Shown: positions 13,607 through 15,907 of the stretch, one piece after another | Layout of the letters: every line of letters begins with the position of its first letter | How positions within the stretch are numbered: the first letter of the stretch is position 1 | Assembly (NCBI GenBank): GCA_035528995.1 | Contig: DATKXO010000149.1 | Coordinates: 1-15,907 of the forward strand | From: DATKXO01 sp035528995 | GTDB lineage: Bacteria; Planctomycetota; Phycisphaerae; UBA1845 | Length of the DNA stretch: 15,907 bases | Direction: 5' to 3' | Translations under genes and position numbers: made by a program | The notes under the pieces: generated by a model | Databases searched by the model: none | What the model saw: only the letters and a program-made list of their open reading frames with translations | What the model was told of the DNA's origin: nothing

Positions 13607-13636
13607 TTGTCAACGCCGGCACCTTGCGGATATATT
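13607..13636 (+). promoter_or_regulatory. Sigma-70-like promoter giving a near-leaderless mRNA
   Basis: TTGTCA (13607-13612) and TATATT (13631-13636) are 18 bases apart, each matching five of six consensus positions; it is the best promoter in the window. Transcription would start near 13643, only 3 bases before ATG 13646 and 12 before the in-frame ATG 13655. No ribosome site precedes either. Confidence 0.6.
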
Positions 13637-13645
13637 GACCTCGTT

Positions 13646-15253
13646 ATGGCTCAAATGCGATACCTGGACGATGCCGGCCACCTGCGCACGACGGAACTGG
13701 GGCAGGGGCGGTTTGTCGTCGGTCGGATCGGCTCCTGCAGCATCACCTTCGTGGACGACATGGTCTCGCGGGAGCACGCTCAGATCGACCGGCTGGATGA
13801 CGGGCGGTACCGCGTCCGCGACCTGGGCAGCCGGAACAAGACCTACGTCAACGGCCAACTGATCGCCGAGACCGTCCTGTCCGGCGGTGATCTCGTCCGC
13901 ATCGGCGAGCACATTCTCGAGTACGTGGACGACACCACGCCCACGGGCAAGATCACTCTGGACTTCCTGACGCCCGACCACACCGATCCGCCGGGCTCGG
14001 AATGGATCAAGATCAAGACCCCGGTGACGCTCTCGCTGGATCAGGTGGAGCGCCTCAGTGGGCTGACTTCCTCCTTCGGCGTGATCGTGCGCCCGGAGGA
14101 CGTTGCCGACGCGGGCTTGTCGCACCTGTTGGTGGATCTGCAGGCGGAACGCGGTTTCGTCGCCCTTCGCGGAGAGAGCAAGAAAGACCTGCGGATCATC
14201 GCTCACCGCGGTCTGCAGCGCGTCGCCGGCGAGTCGCTGACGCCGGTCAGCCAGACGTTCGTCTACTCGGCCCTGCTCCAACAGGTCGCCGGTCGATACC
14301 CCACGAACGCTTCACAGATCGATCCCAAGGCGGGCTTTGCGGGCACGGCCATGGTGGCGCCGCTGCTGTTCCGCGGAGAGGTGGTCGGCGTGATGTACAT
14401 CGACCGGCCGGTGAGCAAGAAGACCTTCACGGCCATGGCCTTGCAGCAGTTCACCGCGGCCGGCGCCCAGCTCGGAGCCCTGATCGCCAGCGCGTCGAGG
14501 CGCATGGCCCATACCGCCGTTCGCGAAGGCATGGCCTCGATGTCCGTCCTGCGACGACTGCACGCCCTGCTGACACCATCCGTGTCGGACCTCCCCGATT
14601 TCGAGGCGAGCAGCAAACTCCTGAACGGTCAGGGCCGATGCGGTGACACCTGCGATCTGGTCGGCATCGGTCCGGGTGCGGCCTGCGCCCTGATCCTGGA
14701 CGCCGGAGGGCAGGGCGTCGCCGGTCTGGCCATGGCGGCGGCCGTCCGTGCCGCGCTGTCAGCCGCTTTGACCGTGCCCGACACGCCGCCCGACCTGGGC
14801 GCGGTGTTCACCGCGGTCAATCGCTCGTTCGGCGCCCTGCCGGGTCGGCAGTTCATCGGTTGCTGCGCCTGCCACATCGACATCACGGCCGGGCGCCTGA
14901 GCTACGTCAATGCGGGGGGATCGGTGCCGCTGCTGATCCCGGCGCCCACCCGGATGCAATCCCTGGATCAGCCGTCGCTGATCCTGGGCACGGACCCGGA
15001 TTACGGCTACGAGGCAACGGTGGTGGACCTGCCGCCGCAGTTCCGCCTGTTCCTGCATACCGACGGGCTGCTGGACGACTGCAACGCCGGCGGCGAAGCC
15101 TTCGGCGAGAACCGCCTGAAGAACGTTCTGCTGGACCGAAAAGCCTTCACCACCCCGGCCGAACTCGTCGAACTGGTCGCCGCCACTTTTGCCGAGCATC
15201 TGGCCGGTCACCCGCGCGACGACGACGCCCTGATCATGGTCGTTGCGCACTAG
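13646..15253 (+). CDS. FHA-GAF-PP2C (SpoIIE/RsbU-type) serine/threonine phosphatase
   Basis: A 535-residue cytoplasmic signalling protein. The FHA domain (about residues 18-95) has 'VVGRIGS', 'SREHAQI' (Ser41, Arg42, His44) and 'DLGSRNKTYVNG', the residues that bind phosphothreonine peptides. A GAF-like domain covers about 130-285, ending with 'MVAPLLFRGEVVGVMYIDR'. The C-terminal part (about 315-535) is a SpoIIE-type phosphatase: 'GDTCD' (Asp334, Asp337) where many members have 'GGDYYD', 'LDAGGQGVAG' (Asp352), 'NAGGSVPLLI', 'HTDGLLDD' (Asp473) and 'RDDDALIMV' (Asp526), so the metal-binding acidic residues are kept. It likely recognises a phosphorylated partner and removes phosphate from the same or another protein. 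ATG 13646 is chosen because the promoter excludes starts further upstream; 13655 is an alternative. It lies 59 bases before a PilB/GspE-family ATPase gene and may be cotranscribed with it. Ligand and target are unknown. Confidence 0.9.
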   Translation: MAQMRYLDDAGHLRTTELGQGRFVVGRIGSCSITFVDDMVSREHAQIDRLDDGRYRVRDLGSRNKTYVNGQLIAETVLSGGDLVRIGEHILEYVDDTTPTGKITLDFLTPDHTDPPGSEWIKIKTPVTLSLDQVERLSGLTSSFGVIVRPEDVADAGLSHLLVDLQAERGFVALRGESKKDLRIIAHRGLQRVAGESLTPVSQTFVYSALLQQVAGRYPTNASQIDPKAGFAGTAMVAPLLFRGEVVGVMYIDRPVSKKTFTAMALQQFTAAGAQLGALIASASRRMAHTAVREGMASMSVLRRLHALLTPSVSDLPDFEASSKLLNGQGRCGDTCDLVGIGPGAACALILDAGGQGVAGLAMAAAVRAALSAALTVPDTPPDLGAVFTAVNRSFGALPGRQFIGCCACHIDITAGRLSYVNAGGSVPLLIPAPTRMQSLDQPSLILGTDPDYGYEATVVDLPPQFRLFLHTDGLLDDCNAGGEAFGENRLKNVLLDRKAFTTPAELVELVAATFAEHLAGHPRDDDALIMVVAH

Positions 15254-15312
15254 AGCAACGCCGGACGGCAAAGAAGCACCGGCGCACAAGAGCGAGAACG
15301 CGGGAGTGCGAA

Positions 15313-15907
15313 GTGATCGCGGCCCGGGCATCGGAACCGAAGGTCGTCGCCAGACTGCTCGACGCGGGGCACTTGACCCGGCATGACCTGGCCGACTACA
15401 TGATCGAGGCCGACGTCTCCGGGCTGCCGCTGGTCGAGGTGCTGCTGGCGGCCGACGTGATCAGTGACACGGACGTGGCCCAGGCCTACGCCGACCTGTA
15501 CGGCCTGCGGTTTCTGGACCTGACTCGGCGGAAACCGTCATCGGCCTGGGCGCTGACCCTGCCGGAGAACACCGCCCGGCGCAAGGCGTGCCTGGTCTTC
15601 AACGAGGTCTCCGGGCAGCTTGTCGTGGCCCTGGCCGACCCCGGGGACCCCGGCGTCCGGGTGGCCATCGAGGAGCGCTTCGATCGCCCCATCCAGTACG
15701 CGGTCAGCCCGCGCTATCAGATCATCGACACTCAGGACGAGATCTACGGCGAGGCCCGCAGCCGGGGCGCCCGGATCGCGGACCTGGCTCCGGTGGTTTC
15801 GACGGCCAGAACGGTCAGCGCGACCGGGCTGAACATGGTCGAGCAACTCGACAGCATCATCGACGAAGCGGTGGACCGCCGGGCCTCGGACATTCACCTG
15901 GAGCCGG
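15313..15907 (+). CDS. PilB/GspE-family type IV pilus or type II secretion ATPase (3' partial)
   Basis: The first 198 residues of a secretion ATPase that continues past the window. An N-terminal MshEN/T2SSE_N-like domain (about residues 8-150) shows the typical 'GLPLVEVLLAADVISDTDVA' followed by 'YADLYGLRFLDL' and 'LVVALADPGDP'. Next comes the hallmark start of the core ATPase region, 'IIDEAVDRRASDIHLEP' (from residue 182, with His195). The Walker motifs are beyond the right edge. The start is GTG 15313, with GGGAG 6 bases upstream; no earlier in-frame start exists after the previous gene. The family powers assembly of type IV pili or type II pseudopili at the inner membrane; the two cannot be separated from this part. 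The gene follows the FHA-phosphatase by 59 bases, which suggests one transcript and a regulatory link. Confidence 0.88.
   Translation, partial: MIAARASEPKVVARLLDAGHLTRHDLADYMIEADVSGLPLVEVLLAADVISDTDVAQAYADLYGLRFLDLTRRKPSSAWALTLPENTARRKACLVFNEVSGQLVVALADPGDPGVRVAIEERFDRPIQYAVSPRYQIIDTQDEIYGEARSRGARIADLAPVVSTARTVSATGLNMVEQLDSIIDEAVDRRASDIHLEP

Noticed and set aside
13608..13613. Perfect TTGACA on the - strand overlapping the FHA promoter -35
   Set aside because: No -10 box is found at 16-18 bases; the position holds CGCGGG. The overlap is a by-product of the TTGTCAA sequence.
12601..13638. A 345-codon + strand frame across gpsA
   Set aside because: It is the mirror of gpsA, with Ser/Arg/Thr-rich low-complexity protein and no ribosome site.
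14861..14875. C-x-x-C-H heme c motif in the FHA-phosphatase (residues 406-410)
   Set aside because: It lies on a core strand of the phosphatase domain, and the protein has no export signal, so heme c attachment is not expected.

Overview
This is GC-rich bacterial DNA with dense genes and strong use of G/C third positions. The best guess for the host is a planctomycete, perhaps a Phycisphaerae-type lineage. The clues are an ECF sigma factor paired with a membrane protein ending in a dockerin-like EF-hand (D-x-D-x-D-G-D-V-D-L-x-D), a tiny exported protein with an 'LFQTGAC'-like end to its signal peptide, an exosortase inside an exopolysaccharide operon, a large FHA-GAF-phosphatase fusion beside a type IV pilus/type II secretion ATPase, and a cytochrome bd-like oxidase carrying its own cytochrome c domain. 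This assignment comes from protein character only; no ribosomal marker is present.

Layout. (1) 1-3851, + strand: the end of an exopolysaccharide operon, with a Wza-like SLBB export protein (5' truncated), an exosortase and a Wzc-type chain-length regulator/tyrosine autokinase. (2) 3852-3993: a convergent junction with two inverted repeats. (3) 3994-5131, - strand: an ECF sigma factor followed by a single-pass membrane protein with a C-terminal calcium-loop motif, possibly its anti-sigma partner. (4) 5251-7816, + strand: a two-gene bd-like oxidase operon. Both subunits look derived from CydA; the first has a C-terminal c-type heme domain. (5) 7918-8961, + strand: low-specificity threonine aldolase. 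(6) 9185-12163, + strand: an MFS transporter with a roughly 465-residue insert between TM3 and TM4, made of two interleaved repeat families and an OB-like segment. It is preceded by a promoter and a leader that may hold a small upstream ORF and a hairpin. (7) 12207-12298: a short 36-bp tandem repeat at the convergent junction with gpsA. (8) 12291-13506, - strand: a 64-residue exported protein, then gpsA. (9) 13646-15907, + strand: an FHA-GAF-PP2C/SpoIIE-type phosphatase from a promoter that would give an almost leaderless mRNA, then the start of a PilB/GspE-family ATPase that runs off the window.

How they may work together: the first operon makes and exports a polysaccharide and carries a sortase-like enzyme for surface proteins. 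The oxidase operon is a respiratory module probably fed by a c-type cytochrome rather than directly by quinol. gpsA and the threonine aldolase are housekeeping metabolism. The last two genes may link phospho-signalling to a pilus or secretion machine. The most unusual objects are the transporter with its repeat-built insert and the oxidase with two CydA-like subunits.
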